Origin: CAYVSF01 sp046482855
Lineage (GTDB): Bacteria; Bacteroidota; Bacteroidia; Bacteroidales; UBA12077
Length of the DNA: 14,561 nucleotides
Assembly: GCA_046482855.1 (NCBI GenBank)
Contig: JAWOEH010000205.1
Span: forward strand, 1 to 14,561
Direction: 5' to 3'
Notes under the pieces: model-generated
Seen by the model: only the letters and a program-made list of their open reading frames with translations
What the model was told of the DNA's origin: nothing
Databases searched by the model: none
Program-made: the position numbers and the translations under genes
Shown here: positions 8,246 through 14,561 of the stretch, one piece after another
How the letters are laid out: each line of letters begins with the position of its first letter
Numbering within the stretch: the stretch's first letter is position 1

Positions 8246-8275
8246 CAAAGGTAGTTATTATTTGCGCACAACAAA
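8246..8275 (-). promoter_or_regulatory. Bacteroidetes-type promoter for the 151-residue protein gene
   Basis: On the minus strand TTTG (8272-8275) is followed after 18 bases by TACCTTTG (8246-8253), close to the Bacteroidetes -33 TTTG and -7 TAnnTTTG consensus. It is the only place in the window where both boxes were found together at near-usual spacing. It lies between the two tandem repeat-protein genes, so the downstream one is probably transcribed independently. Confidence 0.6.
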
Positions 8276-8284
8276 CACTAAGTT

Positions 8285-8302
8285 GATTAATTTTAATTAA
8301 TC
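8285..8302. repeat. AT-rich palindrome between the two repeat-protein genes
   Basis: GATTAATT and AATTAATC form two perfect 8 base arms around a TT centre. It lies about 10 bases upstream of the TTTG promoter box, a place suited to a regulator site. It is also short and AT-rich, so chance is possible; it lacks a GC stem and T run and is not a terminator. Confidence 0.35.
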
Positions 8303-8331
8303 GATGATGAATGTCATCTATCCCTTGATTA

Positions 8332-8832
8332 TCACTTCAAACAGGTAGCAAAATAATGCACATCAAGCATCCAGGCTTCCAATTCTATACACTCGTTTTC
8401 CAACTGCAGGCAAAATTCCCAATAGCTTCTAGCAAACATCCAATCCGCCATCAAGGAGGTATCTTCCCAAACATGCGCTAAATCATCTTCAAGAACCCAA
8501 AAGGCTGTATCAAACATCCAGTCATCTAATCCATTGTTCTTTTGAGTCATCAACATGCGCTCCTCATTACGAATTACCTGAAACCTTCGTATAAGCTCCT
8601 GGTCAGAGAGTTGGGAAGATTCATCGAGATATTTGCTTTTTTCCATCCAATTATTTGCCTCTTGGAATTGCATTATCTCTTGCTCTAACGCCTTCTGCTC
8701 CATTTGAAACATTTGCTCAATTTCCGATTTTATCTGTTGTGAAGAAACCCCTAACCATCCCATGGTTTGCGATTGAGCATTTGGTAAATTAAGACCAGCA
8801 AGGACAATAACGATTGTAATTACCTTTTTCAT
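8332..8832 (-). CDS. Secreted protein of unknown function with three W-M-x-x-x-x-[FY]-[WF] repeats
   Basis: No named family is recognised. The 166 residue product starts with a clear signal peptide, MKKVITIVIVLAGLNLPNAQS, cut near residue 20-22. A glutamine- and glutamate-rich helical stretch follows (about 33-95), which may form a coiled coil and includes NWMEKSKYLD (61-70), a possible decayed repeat. The C-terminal third has WMFDTAFW (105-112), WMFARSYW (131-138) and WMLDVHYF (154-161), spaced 26 and 23 residues and preceded by GLDD, LMAD and LEA, the same repeat as in the downstream gene. Cysteines at 141, 148 and 164 could form a disulfide in the periplasm. The gene lies 247 bases upstream of its relative on the same strand. 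Its start is 19 bases from a direct repeat. No -7 box was found in its upstream region and no terminator follows it. Confidence 0.75.
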   Translation of the reverse strand: MKKVITIVIVLAGLNLPNAQSQTMGWLGVSSQQIKSEIEQMFQMEQKALEQEIMQFQEANNWMEKSKYLDESSQLSDQELIRRFQVIRNEERMLMTQKNNGLDDWMFDTAFWVLEDDLAHVWEDTSLMADWMFARSYWEFCLQLENECIELEAWMLDVHYFATCLK

Positions 8833-8850
8833 ACCTTAAAAATTACCCAT

Positions 8851-8951
8851 TATTACTCTATTTTCAATTATGACGATTATGTCCTCAGAGTTGTTATAAT
8901 AGAAAGTCATCTCAAAGACGATTATTTTGACCGATTGCTGGTTATGTCATG
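8851..8951. repeat. Direct repeat, copy 1
   Basis: The first 40 bases (8851-8890) match 9038-9077 at 35 of 40 positions. The final part (8917-8951) is also recognisably similar to 9113-9145, while the middle has diverged and is shorter here. The copy begins 19 bases upstream of the start of the 166-residue protein gene and so overlaps its likely promoter or leader. GACGATTAT occurs twice within it (8872-8880 and 8917-8925). No terminal inverted repeats are evident. Confidence 0.8.
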
Positions 8952-9037
8952 TTAAATATCCTTAATTCTGCAGGAATAACCTACAAAGAAAATAGCCGTT
9001 ACAATTATCTTTTACATGCGCTTGTTTATAGAACTCC

Positions 9038-9145
9038 TATTACGCTATTTTCAATTACGACGATTATATCCTTAGAAACGTTACAGTAAGGGGGCACCTG
9101 AATCACCTTATAAACGATCTTTTTAGCCGATTTGGCTATTTCATG
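9038..9145. repeat. Direct repeat, copy 2
   Basis: This is the second copy, in the same orientation, starting 187 bases after the first. It keeps GACGATTAT at 9059-9067 and a degenerate version near 9113. Near its end TAGCC and GGCTA form a small 5 bp inverted repeat that copy 1 lacks. It is about 7 bases longer than copy 1 in the middle. Confidence 0.8.
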
Positions 9146-9460
9146 CTCCTATTCTAATTCGTAAAGAGCAAAGTGCATCTCTCAACTGCTAATTCGAGTG
9201 TCTCCTATGAGATTTGCAAAACCCGAATAGCTTTATAACAATAACCGGAATGTCATTTTTACGGGATAACCTATTCAATTAGTATTTTTGTTGGTAAGCT
9301 CAATCCAATTAACAGGCAGTGTAATGGGAGGATTTTCGTGTTTCCGTCCTTATACATAAAACCAGCTGAACCATTAGCTTATCAAGCTGTTCCTTATCAA
9401 GAGTTAACAATAGAAGCGGGCAATGAGGGCAGCACAGATTAAAATGCTCAGAAAAAATTA

Positions 9461-9468
9461 TACATTTG
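9461..9468 (+). promoter_or_regulatory. Putative -7 promoter element for the thioredoxin-like gene
   Basis: TACATTTG matches TAnnTTTG exactly and ends 28 bases before the ATG at 9497. The -33 region is AT-rich but lacks a clear TTTG. Confidence 0.5.
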
Positions 9469-9496
9469 TTACTTAGAAAATGAAAATTTTACCATT

Positions 9497-10924
9497 ATGC
9501 TAAAGAAAATATCGTTTACCATTCTTATCTCCGTTATAGGCCTAAATTTACTGCTGGCGCAGGGCACCAACATCCAATTTAAGATTGAAGGCATGCCCGA
9601 AGGCAAACAGGAAGTTATTTTGGCTCATTATTATGGCGACAAACAATACATCGACGACACCATTCGCATAGATGTTGCCGGAAGAGGAGCTATTCAGGCT
9701 GACACATTGCTGCCCCAGGGTATATATATGGTTGTACTGGAACAAAGCAATTATTTTGAGCTTTTGATCGGGCAGGATCAACAATTTTCCTTCACTACCG
9801 ATGCTACCGATTTTATAGGCACAACAAAGTTTAAAGGGGCACCTGTTAATACGGGGTTTCAAGAGTACCAGCGATTTATGCTAAAACAGAATAAACAAAA
9901 CATGGAACTCCGACAACGTATGCAGCAAGTAGGCGATAACGCCGACAGCCTAAAAATCATTCAAGCTAAGCTTTCGATACTGGACGAAGAGGTAAAGCAA
10001 AAATGGCAGCAGCTGCAAAAGGAATACCCCAACAGCATGCTGAGTGTCCTCATTAATGGAATGAAAAATCCGGAAATACCTGAATTTGAAATTGATTCAG
10101 ATGTCGAGAACAAGGACTCAGCCCGCTGGTTCCAAAGTTATAACTACAACAAGCTTCATTATTGGGACAATATTGATTTTAGTGATGAACGTTTGCTCTA
10201 CACACCCATATTTCATCGACGGTTAAATCATTACTTCGCCAATATCTTACGGCCCAACCCCGATACAGTTATCACCTATATTGATAAAACCCTGGCCCAA
10301 ACAAAGGGCAACGAACAGATGTTCCGGTACATGTTGCAATTTTTTATTAACCACTTCCAGGGAACTAAAATCATGGGCATGGATAAAGTATTTGTGCACC
10401 TGGCAGAGAACTACTACCTTACTGAAAAGGTGGATTGGATTTCTGAGGATACCCGCGAAGAAATTCGTGAGCGCATGCTTCTGACAAAGCCTAATCTGAT
10501 TGGAAATATTGCTCCCGATTTAAAGTTGCCCAATAGTTTTGGCGAATATGAAAGGCTTCACGACATCACAGCTGAAGCTATCCTTGTCTATTTTTGGGAG
10601 CCCGAATGCGGACATTGTAAAAAGGCTACGCCGGTAATTAAAGAAGCCTATGAAAAGTTTCGTGATGCAGGATTTGAAGTTTTTGCTGTTTACACACAAA
10701 GTGATAAAGAACGTTGGATAAAGTACATCCACGACAACAACATCGAATGGATAAATGTATTTGATCCCTATTATACCTCTAATTTCCGAGGATACTACAA
10801 CGTACGATCCACGCCTTTGCTTTATTTGCTGGATAAAAATAAAAAAATAATTGCCAAACAATTCGCAGCTAAAGATATAGAGGCAATATTACAACAGGAA
10901 ATCGGGTTAGAATCTCAACAATAA
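9497..10924 (+). CDS. TlpA-like thioredoxin-family protein with N-terminal DUF4369-type domain
   Basis: The 475 residue protein begins with a signal peptide (MLKKISFTILISVIGLNLLLAQG, cut near 21-22). An N-terminal beta-rich domain (about 24-115) with FKIEGMPEGKQEVILAHYYG resembles the DUF4369 domains common in Bacteroidetes redox proteins. A helical middle part (about 120-330), DUF5106-like, follows. The C-terminal thioredoxin fold (about 335-470) starts with GNIAPDLKLPN and has the redox pair CGHC at 371-374 after VYFWEPE, with the cis-proline in STP (Pro440). It should act in the periplasm as a thiol-disulfide reductase of the TlpA/ResA type; no lipobox cysteine is present, so it is probably not a lipoprotein. 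Substrates are unknown. It has a likely promoter 28 bases upstream and a strong terminator directly after, so it looks monocistronic. It is transcribed divergently from the repeat-protein pair, whose members contain periplasmic cysteines. Confidence 0.9.
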   Translation: MLKKISFTILISVIGLNLLLAQGTNIQFKIEGMPEGKQEVILAHYYGDKQYIDDTIRIDVAGRGAIQADTLLPQGIYMVVLEQSNYFELLIGQDQQFSFTTDATDFIGTTKFKGAPVNTGFQEYQRFMLKQNKQNMELRQRMQQVGDNADSLKIIQAKLSILDEEVKQKWQQLQKEYPNSMLSVLINGMKNPEIPEFEIDSDVENKDSARWFQSYNYNKLHYWDNIDFSDERLLYTPIFHRRLNHYFANILRPNPDTVITYIDKTLAQTKGNEQMFRYMLQFFINHFQGTKIMGMDKVFVHLAENYYLTEKVDWISEDTREEIRERMLLTKPNLIGNIAPDLKLPNSFGEYERLHDITAEAILVYFWEPECGHCKKATPVIKEAYEKFRDAGFEVFAVYTQSDKERWIKYIHDNNIEWINVFDPYYTSNFRGYYNVRSTPLLYLLDKNKKIIAKQFAAKDIEAILQQEIGLESQQ

Positions 10925-10939
10925 TTCAACTATTCCCCA

Positions 10940-10966
10940 ACGGAGGCCTTTTATGGCCTCCGTTTT
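10940..10966 (+). terminator. Rho-independent terminator after the thioredoxin-like gene
   Basis: ACGGAGGCC (10940-10948) and GGCCTCCGT (10955-10963) form a perfect GC-rich 9 bp stem with a 6 base loop, followed by TTT. It begins 16 bases past the stop codon and precedes the next gene by only 24 bases. Confidence 0.92.
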
Positions 10967-10990
10967 CATATAGTTAAGGATTGCCATTGT

Positions 10991-11566
10991 ATGCAATTAA
11001 CCACAAATCCATATCCCAAAGATCCCCATTTTACTCCCAATAAAAGTTGGCAGGTGCTGGAATCTGCCGGAAATTTGTGGTGGGTACAACTCAAAGCTTT
11101 TCCGTTTGTTATAATCAATATGGCCATTATCGGTGCCCTTTTTATCCTCTTCCGCATGCACTTTGTTCTTGATTTCCACACGCTGCTTTGGTCATTTCTG
11201 ATATTCATTCCTCTGCATGAGTTGCTTCATGCCTTAACATTCCCGGCTCCTTTAAGTTCATCACACATATATGTCGGCTTTTCGTTTAAAAACGTTGTTC
11301 CCTTCGCAGCCTTTACGGGCATCATGACTAAGCGACAAGCCGTTTGGAACCTGATGGCTCCATTTGTAATTGTTACCATCACTGGGTTTCTTATCATCGG
11401 AGTATTTGGCGAACAATCATTGGTCAAGCACATCATCCTCTTCAATGCCATGGCAGCCTGTGTGGATAGCATGGATGCCTGGAAAATCGTAAGACGTTTA
11501 CCCAAAGACGCCCGAATCAAAACTTCCGAAGATTACACCTACTGGCACTCCTCATCCACTATCTAG
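10991..11566 (+). CDS. DUF3267 family membrane protein, putative zinc metalloprotease
   Basis: The 191 residue protein has hydrophobic segments at about 36-57, 62-75, 122-139 and 146-157. The second leads into HELLHALTFP, whose HELLH (76-80) is a zincin HExxH motif at the membrane edge. Near the C-terminus FNAMAACVDSMDAWKIVRRLP offers Asp159 and Asp162 as possible third metal ligand, as in the site-2-protease-like arrangement of DUF3267 proteins. Proteolytic activity is inferred from the motif; substrates of this family are largely unknown. The start at 10991 gives a family-like N-terminus; there is no Shine-Dalgarno site. It follows the previous gene's terminator by 24 bases and no clear promoter fits in between, so some read-through may express it. 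It could also be a non-proteolytic membrane protein that kept the fold. Confidence 0.85.
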   Translation: MQLTTNPYPKDPHFTPNKSWQVLESAGNLWWVQLKAFPFVIINMAIIGALFILFRMHFVLDFHTLLWSFLIFIPLHELLHALTFPAPLSSSHIYVGFSFKNVVPFAAFTGIMTKRQAVWNLMAPFVIVTITGFLIIGVFGEQSLVKHIILFNAMAACVDSMDAWKIVRRLPKDARIKTSEDYTYWHSSSTI

Positions 11567-11681
11567 AAACCGATATCTCAATAAGGTTGAAGGGTTGAAG
11601 AGTTTAAAAGCTTATTAGCCCCTATAACCTACGTCTCTTTCCTATTTATTCGTTATCTTCGTTTGCATAAGCCCCGAAAAT

Positions 11682-12392
11682 ATGGAATTTGAATTACTGC
11701 ATTTTTTGGATTTTCTTACCTATGGAGCACTTGGAATAGCTTTGGCATTAGCTATTTTAGCTTATCGTCTATTATCTAAAGAACAGGACAGAGAAGCAAT
11801 ACGCCCCCCCATATTACGTGCCATAAAAGGGTATTTAGTTTTTGCCCTGCTATTATCTGTTTTTTTTGGCACAACGGACTATTTTACAACTCCAGAAACA
11901 AGTAATTACTCAAATCAACAAATTGAAAATCTATGGCAACAACATTTTTCTAGTCATAAGGATACTACAATGGACCAAAAAGTTCAGCGGTTATATAATG
12001 CTCTAGCGACTCATAATACCCGCATCTCGCTCGAAAGCGAAAACCGTCGTTTACACCAACAGCTGGCAAGATGCAGTAAAGAGTTATCCGAACTGAACAA
12101 AGGCTTTTATCCGAACATTACCAAGTTACGTAAAGCTATTGACCGCGATCCTGATGGCTGGATCAATACCACCTTTAAACCGGAGGAGAAAAAAGAGCTC
12201 TATAATTTATTGGATCAGATATTCATTTCACTTGGAGAATATAATACATATGCAAATTCCAATAAGCAGGTTATTACCAGATGGAAGAAGATAAAAACCA
12301 GATGGAGTGATCGGGACACACATTACATCTTTCGTTCCGATATCGCTGAATTGGTACGTATCTACATTAACCGCTTCCACCCTTTGGAATAG
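11682..12392 (+). CDS. Hypothetical membrane protein with coiled coil
   Basis: I do not recognise this 236 residue protein. It has two membrane segments at about 9-31 and 49-64, joined by a basic, polar loop (SKEQDREAIRPPILRAIKG), then a linker. A heptad-like helix runs at about 112-140 (ISLESENRRLHQQLARCSKELSEL), and a C-terminal charged helical part (145-236) contains aromatic and basic residues. No enzyme motif is visible. The topology suggests both ends in the cytoplasm or both outside, with the long C-terminal domain on the same side as the N-terminus. The ATG at 11682 directly begins the first membrane segment. A TATCTTCG (11654-11661), one base off the -7 consensus, lies 20 bases upstream. 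Gaps of 115 and 290 bases on either side suggest a single-gene unit. Confidence 0.75.
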   Translation: MEFELLHFLDFLTYGALGIALALAILAYRLLSKEQDREAIRPPILRAIKGYLVFALLLSVFFGTTDYFTTPETSNYSNQQIENLWQQHFSSHKDTTMDQKVQRLYNALATHNTRISLESENRRLHQQLARCSKELSELNKGFYPNITKLRKAIDRDPDGWINTTFKPEEKKELYNLLDQIFISLGEYNTYANSNKQVITRWKKIKTRWSDRDTHYIFRSDIAELVRIYINRFHPLE

Positions 12393-12682
12393 AGAAAAAC
12401 TCTCGTTAAGAATAAAGCTTACCCTGCTACCTCCTTCTTTTTAACTCCTCAAATGAGGAAAAACTATAGGATTCTAATAAAAATATGGGAACAATTCCGC
12501 AAAAGCTGTGTTAATTATACAGATATGACAGCAGAAAACCCACGACATCACCCATTGGCACCCATATGACAACCCTTTGCTATTGATCTGCAGGCAGCAT
12601 ACAATAAAAACTGCGAAAGATCTATGTCCCAATAACTACTATTGCCTTTCAGGCATAATCAACAAAATTAGCTTTAAGTTAT
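12393..12682. other. Intergenic region upstream of argB
   Basis: These 290 bases hold no gene. A small hairpin CCTCAAATGAGG near 12446-12459, flanked by T and A runs, is weak as a terminator because no T run follows it on the plus strand. TAGCTTTA (12669-12676), one base off the -7 consensus, lies only 6 bases before the argB start. No clear arginine operator was identified. Confidence 0.4.
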
Positions 12683-13522
12683 ATGAAAAAGGAACCTGCA
12701 AAGAAGCCGCTAATCTTATTCAAATACGGCGGAAACGCAATGAGCAATGAACAATTGCAACGTGATGTACTAAAAAACATTGGTTCATTGACCAACCAAG
12801 GCTTTCGGGTAGTGATAGTGCACGGAGGCGGCCCTTTTATTAAAGAGGCCCTGGAAGAAGCCAAAATAGAATCGGAATTTATCGATGGTCAGCGAAAAAC
12901 CACAAAGAAAGCCTTTGAATATGTAGAAATGACCCTTAGGGGAAAAGTAAACAGCATTCTTGTACGCTTGCTCAATGTAGAAGGCTACAAAGCCGTGGGC
13001 CTTTCTGGGCAGGACGGAAGCTTTGTAAAAGCGAACAAGCGATTGCACGAAACCCTTGTGGACAACAAACGAGTTCCTGTGGATTTGGGGCAGGTTGGCA
13101 ATATTGTTTCGGTGGATCCCACCTTGCTGGAGCTTTTACTTGATAATGATTACCTTCCGGTTGTATCCTGTATTGCCAGCGACGAAAATGGGGAGGGCTT
13201 CAACATCAATGGCGACTTGTTTGCCGGACACCTGGCAGGTGCATTAAACGTGGATAAATATATTGTCTTAACCGATGTTGATGGTTTAATGGAAAACAAG
13301 GATAATCCTGATAGCCTAATACATAGTCTCACGTTAGCTGAAACACAGAAACTTATTGATAAAGAAGTAATACAAGGAGGCATGATTCCAAAAATTGAGG
13401 CCTGTGAAGTGGCATTGATGGAGGGAGCCAAATCAGCTTACATTCTAAACGGAACTAAACCCGAGCTACTCACAAAGTTAACCGATAACACCTTTATAGG
13501 AACCCACATAAAGAAACACTAA
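12683..13522 (+). CDS. argB: Acetylglutamate kinase
   Basis: The 279 residue protein has the amino-acid kinase fold with FKYGGNAM (Lys14 in the phosphate-binding position), HGGGP (47-51), SGQDGS (108-113), NINGD (174-178, Asp178 as the likely catalytic aspartate), VLTDVDGL (195-202) and QGGMIPKIEAC (231-241, with Lys237). It phosphorylates N-acetylglutamate with ATP, the second step of ornithine and arginine synthesis, in the cytoplasm. In some Bacteroidetes the pathway uses succinylated intermediates, so the true substrate could be N-succinylglutamate. Only 13 residues precede the catalytic Lys, so the long N-terminal helix that builds the arginine-sensitive hexamer in other ArgB proteins is absent; by inference this enzyme may not be arginine-inhibited. 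It lies 11 bases upstream of argD and is the first gene of that unit. Confidence 0.95.
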   Translation: MKKEPAKKPLILFKYGGNAMSNEQLQRDVLKNIGSLTNQGFRVVIVHGGGPFIKEALEEAKIESEFIDGQRKTTKKAFEYVEMTLRGKVNSILVRLLNVEGYKAVGLSGQDGSFVKANKRLHETLVDNKRVPVDLGQVGNIVSVDPTLLELLLDNDYLPVVSCIASDENGEGFNINGDLFAGHLAGALNVDKYIVLTDVDGLMENKDNPDSLIHSLTLAETQKLIDKEVIQGGMIPKIEACEVALMEGAKSAYILNGTKPELLTKLTDNTFIGTHIKKH

Positions 13523-13533
13523 ACAGAAGAACA

Positions 13534-14561
13534 ATGAAAGAGAGAACGAATCAACACTTTCAGGATCTTGACAAAAAACACTATTTGCAAACTTTCAGAC
13601 GGTTCCCCATAACCTTGGAACGAGGACAAGGAACACGTGTATGGGACGTTGAGCAGAATGAATACCTTGATGCCCTGGGTGGAATTGCGGTTTCCAGCTT
13701 AGGACATGCCCATCCGGCATTGGTTCAGGCAATTCATGAACAAGCCGGAAAGTTATTGCATATCTCCAACTTTTACCTTAGCGAGCCACAAGCGCTATTG
13801 GCTAAGAAATTAACCGAACTTTCGGGCCTTGAACGTGTATTTTTCTCCAACAGTGGGGCCGAATCCGTAGAAGGAGCTTTGAAAATTGCACGTAAATATG
13901 CCCACAGCAAAGGACGTGGAGGCAAAGTCATCTCTTTTGAAGGTTCTTTTCATGGCCGTACCCTGGCAACCATAGCTACAGGCAAGAAACAGATGCAGGA
14001 AGGGTTTGAGCCCATCCCCGAAGGATTTCAACAGATACCCATGAATATGGAAGCTGTGCGTGAAGCTGCAGGAAAAGAGACGGCAGCCTTCATAATTGAA
14101 CCTATTCAGGGTGAAGGCGGTGTAAATGTAGTACCGGAGGACTTTATGCACGAACTGCATAACTTTTGTCGTCAGGAAGATATTTTGCTGATTTTTGATG
14201 AGATACAATGCGGCATGGGCCGAACCGGAAAGCTATTTGCCAAAGATCATTTTGACATTCAGCCGGATATTATTACCCTTGCAAAAGCCTTAGGAGGAGG
14301 GGTCCCTATTGGCGCTATTCTTTCCAATCAAAAAACGAGTGCCGCCATCAATTTCGGCGATCACGGAACTACTTTTGGTGGCAACCCTTTGGCATGCGCT
14401 GCAGCACTAGCCGTTTTAGACACCCTGGAAAAGGAAAACTTGATACAGCAGACCCACGAAAAAGGAGAATGGCTTATGCAGCAATTACGAGCCCTAAATT
14501 CACCCCACATAAAAGAGGTGCGGGGCAAAGGATTGATGATTGGTGTAGCCTTCGATCAAGA
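13534..14561 (+). CDS. argD: Acetylornithine aminotransferase (3' end missing)
   Basis: The frame opens at 13534 and stays open to the window edge, giving 342 codons of a protein usually near 380-400 residues. It is a class III PLP aminotransferase: DALGGIAVSSLGHAHP (46-61), SNSGAESVEGALKIARKY (105-122) for phosphate binding, FEGSFHGRT (135-143), EPIQGEGG (189-196), IFDEIQCGMGRTG (220-232, with Asp222 contacting the cofactor), and LAKALGGGVPIGA (249-261) with the PLP lysine at 251. The end of the visible part has TTFGGNPLACAAALAVL. It converts N-acetylornithine and 2-oxoglutarate to N-acetylglutamate semialdehyde and glutamate, or the reverse in synthesis. Related ornithine or GABA aminotransferases share these motifs, but adjacency to argB, 11 bases away, supports argD. 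A succinylated substrate is possible in this phylum. Confidence 0.94.
   Translation, partial: MKERTNQHFQDLDKKHYLQTFRRFPITLERGQGTRVWDVEQNEYLDALGGIAVSSLGHAHPALVQAIHEQAGKLLHISNFYLSEPQALLAKKLTELSGLERVFFSNSGAESVEGALKIARKYAHSKGRGGKVISFEGSFHGRTLATIATGKKQMQEGFEPIPEGFQQIPMNMEAVREAAGKETAAFIIEPIQGEGGVNVVPEDFMHELHNFCRQEDILLIFDEIQCGMGRTGKLFAKDHFDIQPDIITLAKALGGGVPIGAILSNQKTSAAINFGDHGTTFGGNPLACAAALAVLDTLEKENLIQQTHEKGEWLMQQLRALNSPHIKEVRGKGLMIGVAFDQ

Larger units (their letters stand above)
8833..9496. other. Divergent intergenic region of 664 bases without genes
   Basis: This separates the minus-strand repeat-protein gene from the plus-strand thioredoxin-like gene. It holds two copies of a diverged direct repeat (8851-8951 and 9038-9145), a likely promoter near 9461, and otherwise AT-rich sequence with no frame of useful length and start on either strand. 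No tRNA or recognisable small RNA was seen. Confidence 0.6.

Noticed and set aside
7629..8832. One broken gene instead of two repeat-protein genes
   Set aside because: Each frame has its own signal peptide and stop, and a promoter-like pair lies in the 247 base gap, so they are two separate genes.
8851..9160. Short plus-strand peptides encoded by the two direct repeat copies
   Set aside because: The peptides are similar, but neither copy has a plausible start codon, copy 2 has a stop directly upstream, and similarity is expected from the DNA repeat itself.
8833..9496. Insertion sequence or MITE explaining the direct repeats
   Set aside because: No terminal inverted repeats, target-site duplication or transposase remnant could be seen at the repeat edges.
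12446..12459. Hairpin CCTCAAATGAGG as terminator for the 11682-12392 gene
   Set aside because: The stem is only four GC-rich pairs and is followed by A, not T, on the plus strand.
13810..14208. Minus-strand frame of 132 codons
   Set aside because: It lies wholly inside argD, whose plus-strand frame shows every family motif; it is antisense to a real gene.

Overview
The window looks like chromosomal DNA from a marine or anaerobic Bacteroidetes, probably of the Bacteroidales/Marinilabiliales type. The reasons are moderate-to-low GC, genes mostly without Shine-Dalgarno sites, several matches to the Bacteroidetes -7 promoter element TAnnTTTG upstream of genes, and family content (DUF368, ComA-type phosphosulfolactate synthase, DUF4369/TlpA-like thioredoxin). 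The genus assignment is an inference; no rRNA or other marker is present.

Layout. The left two thirds (1-8832) are all on the minus strand. They hold a DUF368 lipid-carrier transporter cut by the left edge (1-476); a TPR protein and a phosphosulfolactate synthase forming a two-gene unit that ends in a strong terminator (591-2841); a long spacer of about 530 bp; a housekeeping cluster argS, ffh, folD ending in a strong terminator (3319-7448); and two tandem secreted proteins of unknown function (7629-8084 and 8332-8832). A 664 bp gene-free divergent region (8833-9496) contains a diverged direct repeat of about 100 bp. The right third is on the plus strand: a TlpA-like periplasmic thioredoxin protein (9497-10924, with terminator), a DUF3267 membrane zincin (10991-11566), an unrecognised membrane/coiled-coil protein (11682-12392), and the arginine genes argB and argD, the latter cut by the right edge.

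How the genes fit together. argS, ffh and folD serve translation, membrane targeting and one-carbon metabolism. argB and argD are consecutive steps (kinase, then aminotransferase two steps later) of ornithine synthesis and sit 11 bp apart. ComA uses phosphoenolpyruvate and sulfite, which suggests sulfonate production, but its end product here is unknown.

The most unusual part is 7629-9150. Two adjacent exported small proteins share almost nothing except a recurring segment of the form W-M-[FLM]-x-x-x-[FY]-W, spaced every 23 to 28 residues and running to the C-terminus. The upstream one is preceded by a duplicated intergenic element. I do not recognise the repeat as a named domain, and it is the best candidate here for something undescribed.
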